DNA of 49,458 bases. Origin: Thermoplasmatota archaeon (lineage in GTDB: Archaea > Thermoplasmatota > Penumbrarchaeia > Penumbrarchaeales > Penumbrarchaeaceae). The stretch spans positions 1 to 49,458 of the forward strand of contig JAFGLL010000058.1 of NCBI GenBank assembly GCA_016928095.1, in the 5' to 3' direction. The position numbers were made by a program, and so were the translations under genes. The notes under the pieces are model-generated. The model was not told the DNA's origin. It ran no database searches and saw nothing but the letters and a program-made list of their open reading frames with translations. Below, piece after piece: positions 1 through 7,168 of the stretch; the first letter of the stretch is position 1; every line of letters begins with the position of its first letter.

Positions 1-282
1 AACCTGCGAAATGATATAGGCAACGGCATCCCTCGTGTTTATCTTGCCTGCCGCAAGCATCGCAATGGTTATTGCAGGGTTGATATGGCATCCGGATATC
101 GGTCCGATGGCATATACCATTGCCAGGACCGTAAGACCGAACGCGAACGATATGCCCAGGAATCCGATCTTGTCACCTGCGATCACGGCGCTCCCGCAAC
201 CGATAAGGACCAATGCAAGTGTTCCGATCATCTCTGCAATATACTTATTGTATGCCAGAGGCTCCACTTTGACATCTTCCAA
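1..282 (-). CDS. Aquaporin / MIP-family channel, N-terminal part (runs off the window)
   Basis: This is the first 94 codons of a major intrinsic protein family channel, an integral membrane pore for water, glycerol or other small neutral solutes. The first transmembrane segment reads like a MIP helix 1 ([18 protein letters not shown]), and the pore signature [11 protein letters not shown], containing the first NPA box, lies at about residues 66-76. There is no in-frame ATG. I place the start at TTG 282-280, 7 nt after a GGGGG ribosome site; TTG 288-286 is the alternative. The second NPA box and substrate-selectivity residues lie outside the window, so substrate cannot be inferred. Family assignment is secure; the start is less so. 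Confidence 0.88.
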   Translation of the reverse strand, partial: MEDVKVEPLAYNKYIAEMIGTLALVLIGCGSAVIAGDKIGFLGISFAFGLTVLAMVYAIGPISGCHINPAITIAMLAAGKINTRDAVAYIISQV

Positions 283-648
283 TTTCAAACCCCCGATGTT
301 TATTTCATACCGGCTCCATATACCGGTGGTGAAGAACGAATCAGATATGACGGTTCTACATAGATAATTGTTATTGTCATCCCTATTGACCATTCATTCC
401 GATCATCGCTCCGTCATCGCCCGGGACCTGAAAGGCAATACCTGTTCGGGCTTCCCTTCCACGCTCTCTTTTATCCATCCCCGGAAGGATCTGATGGCAC
501 CCCGGAGGGATCCCAATGTGCGAGATGGGGGCATGATGCAGTATCTCGCATTCAACTTAGCACTGTTCCGAAGGGTGGAACATCACGACCATCCTGCAGT
601 GGAAAAGGTAAGGGATCGGTGATAGGATGCGGTCTTCGAAATGACCTA
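283..648. other. Intergenic stretch with no recognisable gene
   Basis: This 366-nt gap separates the aquaporin start from the stop of the next minus-strand gene. Short open frames here have no recognisable family features. It contains an 8-bp inverted repeat (519-526 / 543-550) and the presumed upstream promoter of the aquaporin gene (AT-rich around 360-375). I see no tRNA, repeat array or other structured element. Confidence 0.5.
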
Positions 649-1194
649 TCAGGGTATCCTATCGGTGTCCTGAAGTTTCCCGTCATAATATACGCTGATC
701 TTCAGAACAAAATCATCGATAGGATCCTCCACCGTGACACTGATCGATGTGGACCTGCGTTCTCCGGCCGGTATATCGGAGCCTGGCCAGGGAATGGTCT
801 CATCGGCGATGTTGTCACCATGTATCTTCAGGGTGATCTTTTCCGACAGCGCTGTCTCCTTTCCCGCGTTCTTGATGTCGAAACGAATATCATCGGTATC
901 CACGTAAAGAGTGTCCCCCAAGTGAAACCCCCCCTTGTTAATATAGACCTCCAGATCGGTGTCCGGTCTCAGATCGACCATGGCAAGAAGAACGACACCC
1001 AGAAGCATCAGGAAGCAAACCCCGGCGGTAACAAGTATGATGATCGTTCCCGCGCTCAAGCCTTTTTTCTTTTCTGGTTGCGGGGGTGGAGGTGATGGTT
1101 GTTCCGGCTGTTTCATCTCATAGGTGGGGAACTGATCGGACCGGGGTCGTGAATCCTTGTAAAAGTCGAAATCGTTTCCTTCCACTTCACACAC
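649..1194 (-). CDS. Membrane-anchored hypothetical protein with extracytoplasmic beta-rich domain
   Basis: The 181-residue protein has a hydrophilic, proline-rich N-terminus of about 45 residues (a PPPP run near residue 35). One transmembrane helix follows at about 47-70 (GTIIILVTAGVCFLMLLGVV), then a domain of about 110 residues with alternating hydrophobic strands, resembling Ig-like or CARDB-like modules in archaeal surface proteins. The topology suggests an N-in, C-out anchored protein. No catalytic motif is visible and I do not recognise the family. An AT-rich promoter region lies upstream near 1200-1235 (minus strand). It appears to be monocistronic. Confidence 0.7.
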   Translation of the reverse strand: MCEVEGNDFDFYKDSRPRSDQFPTYEMKQPEQPSPPPPQPEKKKGLSAGTIIILVTAGVCFLMLLGVVLLAMVDLRPDTDLEVYINKGGFHLGDTLYVDTDDIRFDIKNAGKETALSEKITLKIHGDNIADETIPWPGSDIPAGERRSTSISVTVEDPIDDFVLKISVYYDGKLQDTDRIP

Positions 1195-1337
1195 CTCACA
1201 TTAAAATTGGTAAACTTGTATATTGAATTTTTCTTCCATTCAAAGACAGCTTGATAATTTTTATTTCGGCGTCCTCCCCCGGCAAACTGTTTTTCTATCA
1301 CCCCTGCAATGGAATGGTCCCTCAGGGGGAGGACAAT

Positions 1338-1454
1338 ATGTACGCGGGAAATCTATCGATATGTCCGGAATGCGGTCAGATGACGCTTGGAAGACAGGGG
1401 CGCTGCGATTTTTGCTTCAATCCGGAATGCTGGCTAAAAGGCTGTTCCCTCTGA
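1338..1454 (+). CDS. Small zinc-ribbon protein (38 residues)
   Basis: This short frame starts at ATG 1338, preceded by a strong GGGGGAGG ribosome site at 1326-1332. It encodes 38 residues with a CPEC pair near residues 9-12, a CDFC pair near 23-26 and two further cysteines at about 30 and 35. Paired CxxC knuckles are typical of small zinc ribbons that bind nucleic acid or act as structural zinc domains. Conventional gene callers could miss it because of its length. The ribosome site plus cysteine pattern makes it a plausible gene. The function is unknown. Confidence 0.6.
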   Translation: MYAGNLSICPECGQMTLGRQGRCDFCFNPECWLKGCSL

Positions 1455-1623
1455 CGGTGTCTCATGACGGACATCAGGGGATTTCGTCATGCGACAGATA
1501 AACCTGGTGTCATGGGACGAAACATGGTGATCTTTATAGTAATAAAGAACAGATAAGGAAACCTTTAATATGACAGTGAGGTTCCCTGCCCCGTCCAACC
1601 AATCCTTCATGGACGGTGGCTCG

Positions 1624-3519
1624 ATGGGAAAGATCGGAATCACTGAATTGATCCTAAGGGATGCGCATCAATCTGTTTTTGCAACGAGAATGAGGACGGA
1701 GGACATGGAGCCGATCCTCTCGAAGATGGACAAGGTTGGCTTCTGGGCGGTTGAGATGTGGGGCGGTGCAACCTTCGATGTCCCACTCCGATATCTGAAC
1801 CAGAACCCGTGGGACAGGTTGAGGCTCATAAGAAAGCTCATGCCCAATACTAAGCTCATGATGCTCCTTCGGGCCCAAAACATCGTGGCATATCGCAACT
1901 TCCCCGACGATATCGTCCGGAAGTTCGTTCACTACGCCCACAAGAACGGGATAGACGTTTTCAGGGTCTTCGATGCCCTCAACGACCTCAGGAACATGGA
2001 TGTCCCGATGAAGGCCGTCAAGACCGAAGGCGCTCATCTTCAGGCATGCGTTTCATACACCATCTCCCCGGTGCACACGACGGAATATTATATCAAGTTC
2101 ATGCAGGAGCTAGATAAGAGGGGATCCGATAGCATCTGCATCAAGGACATGGCCGGTATGATCTCCCCCAAGAGGGCTTATGATATCATCAAGGGATACA
2201 AGGACAGGGGGGGGAAGTGCCCCGTGGAGCTCCACTCTCACTCCACCTCCGGGATGACCGGACTGGCATATCAGAGGGCTGCTGAGGCAGGTGTGGACGT
2301 CGTCGATACCGATATATCTCCCGTTGCCGAAGGGACCGGGCATCCTGCCACCGAATCCGTCGTTTATGCGTTCAAGGACACGGAATGGGATACGGGGCTT
2401 GACATGGACCTGCTTCTTGAGATGAGGGAATATTTCAAGAAGATCGTCAAGAAGTACAGGCATCTGATCAGGATGGAGGCCCTGAGGCCCGACCCCTCCA
2501 TTGTCCTGCACCAGATACCGGGAGGAATGATATCCAATCTGGTATCTCAGCTCGAGCAGCAGAGGGCCGCTGACCGGCTGGATGAGGTCCTCCATGAAAT
2601 CCAGAAGGTCAGAGAGGAAATGGGTTATCCGCCCCTGGTCACACCGACCTCCCAGGTGGTCGGCGTTCAGGCTGTCATGAACGTTCTCTTCGGCAGATAC
2701 AAGAAAATACCCACGGAGACCGTCGATTACGTCAAAGGGATGTATGGAAGGTCACCCGCTCCGATCTCCGATGAGATCAAGGAGATGATCCTCGGGCCTG
2801 ATTGGAAGGAGCAGGTCATCACGTGCAGGCCTGCGGACCTTCTCGAACCGGAATGGGACATCAGGGAGAAGGAGCTCAAGGAGATGGGGCTCTACAGAGA
2901 GCCCGAGGACGTTCTGATATATGCCATCTATCCGCAGATAGGATTGAAGTTCCTGAAAGGTGAGGCCAGGGCCGAGTTCAATTCGGAGAGCCTCCCTCTT
3001 CCAATAGACCACCCGATGACAAGAGCCTTCGTCAAGTCGTTCTTCCCCGAGCACAAGGAGATCTATCTGTCAGAGAAGGACCCGGCTCTGATGGTCAGGG
3101 AAGCCCTTGATTCGGCCCCCGCCAAACAGGCAAGGCCCGAAGGTCCGGAAACCTTCAAGGTCAAGGTCGGAGAGAACGAATATGATGTCACCGTCTATCC
3201 TCCCGGGATCGGTCCGGGGATGGAGGTGACAAGGTCCGCCTCCCTCCCTGCCCGGAACGCTCCCGTACAGGGACCGTCCCCGGCCAGACCGGTCGGACCA
3301 GTGAAAGGCGAGAAGGTGAAAAGTCCGATGCTCGGGACCATCTTCAAGATCCTTGTCAAGGAGGGTGAAAGAGTGAAGAAGGACCAGACCCTGCTGATAC
3401 TGGAGGCCATGAAGATGGAGAACCAGATCATATCTCCCCGGGACGGCACTGTGGCAAAGATCAATGTCACCATAGGACAGGAGGTCGGTAGCAGTGACAC
3501 GCTCCTTATCATTTCCTAG
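1624..3519 (+). CDS. Biotin-dependent carboxyltransferase: oxaloacetate decarboxylase alpha / pyruvate carboxylase subunit B
   Basis: The 631-residue protein has the DRE-TIM carboxyltransferase domain (start GITELILRDAHQS), the conserved carboxylase helical domain and a Pro/Ala linker. It ends in a biotinyl domain with the EAMKME motif; the biotin-accepting lysine is about residue 597. It transfers the carboxyl group of oxaloacetate (or pyruvate, in the reverse sense) to biotin in the cytoplasm. No biotin carboxylase gene is adjacent, whereas a gamma-like subunit and the beta subunit of a Na+-pumping decarboxylase follow directly, so oxaloacetate decarboxylase alpha is the better reading. ATG 1624 follows a GGTGG ribosome site and aligns with the family start; the upstream ATG 1570 adds unrelated residues. 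The stop is TAG, rare in this window. A TATA-like box lies near 1531. Confidence 0.93.
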   Translation: MGKIGITELILRDAHQSVFATRMRTEDMEPILSKMDKVGFWAVEMWGGATFDVPLRYLNQNPWDRLRLIRKLMPNTKLMMLLRAQNIVAYRNFPDDIVRKFVHYAHKNGIDVFRVFDALNDLRNMDVPMKAVKTEGAHLQACVSYTISPVHTTEYYIKFMQELDKRGSDSICIKDMAGMISPKRAYDIIKGYKDRGGKCPVELHSHSTSGMTGLAYQRAAEAGVDVVDTDISPVAEGTGHPATESVVYAFKDTEWDTGLDMDLLLEMREYFKKIVKKYRHLIRMEALRPDPSIVLHQIPGGMISNLVSQLEQQRAADRLDEVLHEIQKVREEMGYPPLVTPTSQVVGVQAVMNVLFGRYKKIPTETVDYVKGMYGRSPAPISDEIKEMILGPDWKEQVITCRPADLLEPEWDIREKELKEMGLYREPEDVLIYAIYPQIGLKFLKGEARAEFNSESLPLPIDHPMTRAFVKSFFPEHKEIYLSEKDPALMVREALDSAPAKQARPEGPETFKVKVGENEYDVTVYPPGIGPGMEVTRSASLPARNAPVQGPSPARPVGPVKGEKVKSPMLGTIFKILVKEGERVKKDQTLLILEAMKMENQIISPRDGTVAKINVTIGQEVGSSDTLLIIS

Positions 3520-4198
3520 GATAGGGACAACGGCCATGCTGTTCTTGGCCACTGCACTGCTTTCTATGTCCATATTCACGGTCGATCCATCGGATGCCCT
3601 GCCCGACCTCCAGCTGAGCACATCTCAGATATCCCTTGAAGAAGGGTCGGTTTACATTGACGAGATGGTCGTCATCAATGTGACCCTCATCAACATAGGA
3701 TCGGATGACCTCTTCAACGTGTCCGTCGGCGTCTATGATGACGATCCGGGGGACGGGGGTAAACTTCTCTGTCCCGAAAAACGGGTGGATGTCGGTCATT
3801 ACAACTTCACACTGGTGAACTTCACGTTCAAGGCCAAGGAGGAGCACAGGAAGGTGAGGACCATCTGGGTGGCTGCGGATGTGGAGAACGAGGTGAACGA
3901 GCTCAACGAGAACAACAACATCGGGACCGCACAGCTTCGGGTGATGCTGAGAGAGACAATGATGTTCGTTCTTACGGTGGTCGGAAGGGGTTTGCTGCTC
4001 ACCTTCTCCTCGCTGTCGCTCCTTGCCCTGATCCTCTACGCGGTAGGGTACCTACTTAACCGCTTCTTCCCGGAAAAAGAGAAGGAGGAGGAGGATGAAG
4101 AGGTTCTGGTAGAGGCGTCCACCAGTGATGCCAGTAATGAGCAGGAAGAGATAGCCGCGGCCTCGGCCGCCGTTGCGGCCTACAAGAGGGGGGTGTGA
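3494..4198 (+). CDS. Sodium pump decarboxylase gamma-like subunit (OadG) fused to an extracytoplasmic CARDB-like domain
   Basis: This 234-residue protein sits where the small gamma subunit of Na+-pumping decarboxylases is expected, between alpha and beta. It has a signal-peptide-like start (hydrophobic residues 14-30). A CARDB/Ig-like domain follows at about 37-150 with several N-x-T/S sites and the NELNENNN turn typical of CARDB repeats, then one transmembrane helix at about 163-189. The cytoplasmic tail is acidic (EKEKEEEDEE) and ends EEIAAASAAVAAYKRG, which closely resembles the OadG C-terminus. In known complexes gamma assembles alpha and beta and its tail binds alpha and zinc. The GTG start at 3494 follows AGGAGG and overlaps the alpha gene by 26 nt; ATG 3536 is an alternative. 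The gamma-subunit call rests on position, topology and tail motif. The fusion is unusual. Confidence 0.75.
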   Translation: MTRSLSFPRIGTTAMLFLATALLSMSIFTVDPSDALPDLQLSTSQISLEEGSVYIDEMVVINVTLINIGSDDLFNVSVGVYDDDPGDGGKLLCPEKRVDVGHYNFTLVNFTFKAKEEHRKVRTIWVAADVENEVNELNENNNIGTAQLRVMLRETMMFVLTVVGRGLLLTFSSLSLLALILYAVGYLLNRFFPEKEKEEEDEEVLVEASTSDASNEQEEIAAASAAVAAYKRGV

Positions 4199-4202
4199 AC
4201 AG

Positions 4203-5336
4203 ATGGTCAACGACATCTTCAATACAGGCCTGACACAATTGGACCTTCTTACGGTGATAATGTTCGTCATCGGTCTTGTGCTCATTGTCCTGGCCATCAT
4301 CAAGAAATGGGAGCCCTACGAGCTATTGCCATTGGGGGTGGGGATCGTGCTTACGAACTTTCCCCTTACAGCAATGTTCGTGGATGCGGTCGAGGGGTTC
4401 GGACAGCCAGGGATATTGTTCGTATTGTACAATTACGGCATACTGTGGACCCTGCTCCCCGTGCTTATTTTCATCGGCCTCGGGGCCATGGTGGACTTCG
4501 GTCCTCTGCTGGCGGACCCGAAGCTGATAGTCCTGGGTTTTGCCGCGCAGGTGGGTATATTCTTTGCGTTCGTGGGGTCGATCCTGCTGGGTTTCACGAC
4601 GGGGCAGGCCGCCTCCATTGCGATAATAGGAGGGGCTGACGGGCCGACCACGATATTCCTGACCTCCAGGCTGGCCCCCGAGATCCTCGGCGTATGCGCC
4701 GTCGCTGCCTACACCTACATAGGCATGATACCTTTCATCAATCCACCCGTGTCGAAGCTTCTCACCTCGAAGAAGGAGAGGCTTATCAGGATGAAACCGA
4801 ACAGGACCGTTCACCGCTACGAGAGGATCCTCTTTCCGATCATCACCTCGTTCGTGGTCATCCTGCTCATCCCCCAGGCTGGGACGATCGTAGGATGTTT
4901 CATGTTCGGTAACCTCATCAGGGAGAGCGGTGTCGTTCCGAGGCTTAGCAAGGCAGCTCAGAACGAACTTACGAACCTTGTCACCATGTTCCTTTGCTTC
5001 GCCGTGGGTGCATCCCTGAACTCAGGCGTTATAATGGATCTTGGTCCTATCAGGGTTCTCGGGGTATTTGCCCTTGGGATATTCTCGGTCGGGGCGGGGG
5101 CGGCCGTCGGAGTCCTGATAGCGAAGTTCATGAACCTTTTCCTGAAGAACAAGATAAACCCGCTGATAGGCGCCGCAGGCGTATCGGCTGTTCCCGCAGC
5201 TGCAAGGACCGCACAGGCCATGGCCATGGAGGAAGACCCGAACAACCACATACTCATGTACGCCATGGCGCCCAACGTTGCCGGTGTGATAGGTTCCGCA
5301 GCGGTGGCGGGTGTGTTTCTGGGCATGCTGTTCTGA
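4203..5336 (+). CDS. oadB: Na+-translocating decarboxylase beta subunit (OadB/GcdB family)
   Basis: The 377-residue polytopic membrane protein carries family signatures: IIGGADGPTTIF in the first half, a PFINPPVSKLLT block, CFAVGASLNSG, and the C-terminal NPLIGAAGVSAVPAAART and MAPNVAGVIGSA stretches. In this family the beta subunit decarboxylates carboxybiotin and couples this to Na+ export. The length matches a standard beta subunit. The start at ATG 4203 is 4 nt after the stop of the gamma-like gene, so the three genes form one operon giving a complete alpha-gamma-beta pump. Whether the substrate is oxaloacetate, methylmalonyl-CoA or glutaconyl-CoA depends on the alpha subunit, which here looks oxaloacetate/pyruvate specific. 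Confidence 0.95.
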   Translation: MVNDIFNTGLTQLDLLTVIMFVIGLVLIVLAIIKKWEPYELLPLGVGIVLTNFPLTAMFVDAVEGFGQPGILFVLYNYGILWTLLPVLIFIGLGAMVDFGPLLADPKLIVLGFAAQVGIFFAFVGSILLGFTTGQAASIAIIGGADGPTTIFLTSRLAPEILGVCAVAAYTYIGMIPFINPPVSKLLTSKKERLIRMKPNRTVHRYERILFPIITSFVVILLIPQAGTIVGCFMFGNLIRESGVVPRLSKAAQNELTNLVTMFLCFAVGASLNSGVIMDLGPIRVLGVFALGIFSVGAGAAVGVLIAKFMNLFLKNKINPLIGAAGVSAVPAAARTAQAMAMEEDPNNHILMYAMAPNVAGVIGSAAVAGVFLGMLF

Positions 5337-5467
5337 AGTCTCTCCACCCGAACAGTGAAACCTTATATGATATGGGTCGAATATATGTCATTTTGAATGG
5401 ACATAAGTTCTAAAATTCATCCGAGGAATAAAAATACATTTAAATGTCCTCCGAGCATGCCTACGAC

Positions 5468-5695
5468 ATGAGACCCAAGCTCTTCTGGGCATGGACCGTT
5501 GCTCTGGGAATACTCCTGGCAATAATAGGGGGGTTTCTTGTCGTGGTCCCGTACGTCGGCCTTGCGGTCATGGGCATCGGGATACTGATGATGATCATCG
5601 GGATAGTGGCTCTGGTCCCTATACTCATAGGAGAGATGAAGCGGGAAGATCGGGAGATGCACGAGAAGATACATGAGGAGGACCTGAGACCATGA
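5468..5695 (+). CDS. Small two-helix membrane protein
   Basis: A 75-residue protein with two hydrophobic helices (about residues 5-25 and 29-52) and a charged C-terminal tail (KREDREMHEKIHEED). I do not recognise a named family. A TATA-like TTTAAAT at 5438-5444 lies about 27 nt upstream of ATG 5468, suggesting a leaderless message; ATG 5444 in the same frame overlaps that box and is less likely. Its stop overlaps the start of the next gene (ATGA), so the two are co-transcribed and may be translationally coupled. Confidence 0.65.
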   Translation: MRPKLFWAWTVALGILLAIIGGFLVVVPYVGLAVMGIGILMMIIGIVALVPILIGEMKREDREMHEKIHEEDLRP

Positions 5696-6015
5696 GGATG
5701 ACAAATCTGGATCACGTGGCTGGATACGAGGTGACGGAGGACCTCGGTCTTGTCAGGGCGAACATAGTCCGTGCCAAACACATAGGAAAGGACATCATAG
5801 CCGGTTTGAAGAACATCGTTGGAGGGGAGATCAGGGAGTACACGGAGATGATGTCCGAATCAAGGGAGATCGCGATAATGAGAATGACGGAGAAGGCCGA
5901 GGAACTCGGGGCGGATGCCATTGTAAACATTCGATTCATGACCTCCGGGATCATGGGGGGTGCTTCGGAGATAATGGCCTATGGTACCGCTGTAAGGTTG
6001 AAAAAGAAGAAATAA
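5692..6015 (+). CDS. YbjQ / UPF0145 family protein
   Basis: The 107-residue sequence matches the YbjQ (UPF0145, putative heavy-metal-binding) pattern. It has a GYEVTEDLGLVRANIVRA opening, a central helix-rich part with the repeated AxExxAxxLGADAIVNIRF block near 75-90, and a C-terminal strand ending in YGTAVRL. These small proteins form beta-barrel-like pentamers; their physiological role is not settled. It overlaps the preceding small membrane protein gene by 4 nt (ATGA), so that protein may be a membrane partner. A strong hairpin follows at 6021-6045. Confidence 0.9.
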   Translation: MRMTNLDHVAGYEVTEDLGLVRANIVRAKHIGKDIIAGLKNIVGGEIREYTEMMSESREIAIMRMTEKAEELGADAIVNIRFMTSGIMGGASEIMAYGTAVRLKKKK

Positions 6016-6020
6016 TAGCG

Positions 6021-6045
6021 CTGGACCATGGTTAAAATGGTCCAG
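6021..6045 (+). terminator. Hairpin after the ybjQ-like gene
   Basis: A perfect 9-bp inverted repeat (CTGGACCAT / ATGGTCCAG) with a 7-nt loop begins 6 nt after the stop codon. No strong T-tract follows. Position argues for 3' end protection or termination between two convergent units. Confidence 0.5.
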
Positions 6046-6099
6046 ACTGGAACATCCTAGGTAGTCTGTCAAACTTACCTGAAGTTAAAAATAAGATGA

Positions 6100-6124
6100 C
6101 CGCACCCGGTCGGACCGGGTGCGG
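6100..6124 (-). terminator. GC-rich terminator hairpin for the feo-side operon / small basic gene
   Basis: A perfect 10-bp stem (CCGCACCCGG / CCGGGTGCGG) with a 5-nt loop. On the minus strand it lies just beyond the stop of the 6146-6313 gene and is followed by a T-rich run (near 6083-6092), as expected of a terminator. Confidence 0.6.
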
Positions 6125-6145
6125 AATATTCTCTGGAGAGGGCCC

Positions 6146-6313
6146 TTACTTCAGTTCCTTGGCCTGTTTCGCGGATAGGATCCTCCAGCACTCGTGGGGA
6201 CCGGTGGGGGATTTTGCAACCGCGAAGAACCTGCCCTTCTTCTCCCTGATGTCAAACTTCGCTGTCTTGAACTTGTTCTTTGCCTTGACGTCGTAGAACT
6301 CTATCTCTTTCAT
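6146..6313 (-). CDS. Small basic protein of unknown function (55 residues)
   Basis: A lysine-rich 55-residue protein that opens with alternating strand-like residues (MKEIEFYDVKAKNKFKTAKF) and contains an RFFAVAKSPTGPHECWRILS core. The composition would suit a small nucleic-acid-binding protein, but I cannot assign a family. ATG 6313 is chosen because an excellent GGAGG site sits 9 nt upstream; a longer in-frame reading to 6412 has no ribosome site and runs through an AT-rich promoter-like region (6360-6400). It is probably monocistronic and ends at the 6100-6124 hairpin. Confidence 0.7.
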   Translation of the reverse strand: MKEIEFYDVKAKNKFKTAKFDIREKKGRFFAVAKSPTGPHECWRILSAKQAKELK

Positions 6314-6392
6314 CCCTAAACCTCCAAAAGATTTCGGACGCCTCATAAACGGAAATTCCCTATTAAAACTTGTTTGCGCTATGTTGGGCTGT

Positions 6393-6695
6393 TTATATAC
6401 TTTCCGCGCCACCCGAACTCACGGCCATGTCCAAAATGGCCCTCTCCCCCTTTTCTGTGAGCATGAAACCGACCACGGTCCCGTCCTGGCCGCCTACGCA
6501 AGCCCTCGACATATGACATTTGCCGCAGCCGGAGGTCTCGCAGCTCCTGTCGATCTCCACCTTTTTCAGGTATCCCATCCTCTCAAGGATGGAGATGCGG
6601 TCAAGCAGCATATCGCGGTCGATGTCATATTCCAGAGCGATCTCGTTTATACTGCTCCCCCCGGTCCCTATAGCCTTCAGGATATCAAGCATCAT
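6393..6695 (-). CDS. FeoC-like winged-helix protein with a four-cysteine cluster
   Basis: This 100-residue protein begins with a winged-helix fold (ILKAIGTGGSSINEIALEYD, then a recognition helix around 27-40). A cysteine cluster follows with spacing C-x4-C-x2-C-x5-C (residues 52, 57, 60, 66). FeoC proteins combine exactly such a wing with clustered cysteines that bind iron or an Fe-S cluster and are linked to FeoB. It is the third gene of the feo operon; its ATG overlaps the stop of the preceding membrane protein gene (ATGA, 6692-6695). The likely role is iron-responsive control of FeoB activity or stability. The family assignment rests on fold pattern and context. Confidence 0.75.
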   Translation of the reverse strand: MMLDILKAIGTGGSSINEIALEYDIDRDMLLDRISILERMGYLKKVEIDRSCETSGCGKCHMSRACVGGQDGTVVGFMLTEKGERAILDMAVSSGGAESI

Positions 6696-7168
6696 AGAAC
6701 GCCGCCCTCCTTTACATGGTCTTTCGGGGGAAGGTGCCAGTATCCAAGAACAGGCAATATAAGAACAACGAGGATACCCAGGTACAATCCGGGCGTCAGG
6801 TCCTCGGCCGGTGTCCACCCTTCCAGGTCATCGCTGGTGAGCACCAGCGATGAGAAGGCGTTCGAAAGCAGGACAAGAAGGCTCATCGATGAGAGAAGTG
6901 CTCCTGTTATGGATCCTACCCAGGCGAACGCGGTTCCTTCCTTCTTCCCCCTCCAGAGCTTGACCCCTCCCGCCACCAGGAGATAACCCGTGAGCAGGAG
7001 TATCCCGGCCGTTATGATATCCGCCGGGACGTTCAACATCCGAAGCAGGTAGAGCTTACCGGCAAACGTCCTGATCAGATGGAACAAGGAGAACACCAGG
7101 TAAAGGATGCCAGCACCGATGATGATCAAAAGAGGACCACGATGATAACTGTCCGGTTCAGAGGCCAA
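6692..7168 (-). CDS. Four-helix membrane protein in the feo operon
   Basis: The protein of about 158 residues has four predicted transmembrane segments (roughly residues 12-33, 45-74, 84-112 and 127-148) and no recognisable catalytic motif. It lies between feoB and the FeoC-like gene and overlaps both. I favour TTG 7168 because GGGAGG lies 8 nt upstream; GTG 7177 in the same frame sits directly against that site. Position suggests a membrane partner of FeoB. I do not recognise the family. Confidence 0.65.
   Translation of the reverse strand: MASEPDSYHRGPLLIIIGAGILYLVFSLFHLIRTFAGKLYLLRMLNVPADIITAGILLLTGYLLVAGGVKLWRGKKEGTAFAWVGSITGALLSSMSLLVLLSNAFSSLVLTSDDLEGWTPAEDLTPGLYLGILVVLILPVLGYWHLPPKDHVKEGGVL

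Noticed and set aside
1624-3519. Pyruvate carboxylase (anabolic) as the function of the biotin-bearing subunit
   Set aside because: No biotin carboxylase subunit is adjacent, and the following two genes are membrane subunits of a Na+-pumping decarboxylase. A distant pycA elsewhere in the genome cannot be excluded.
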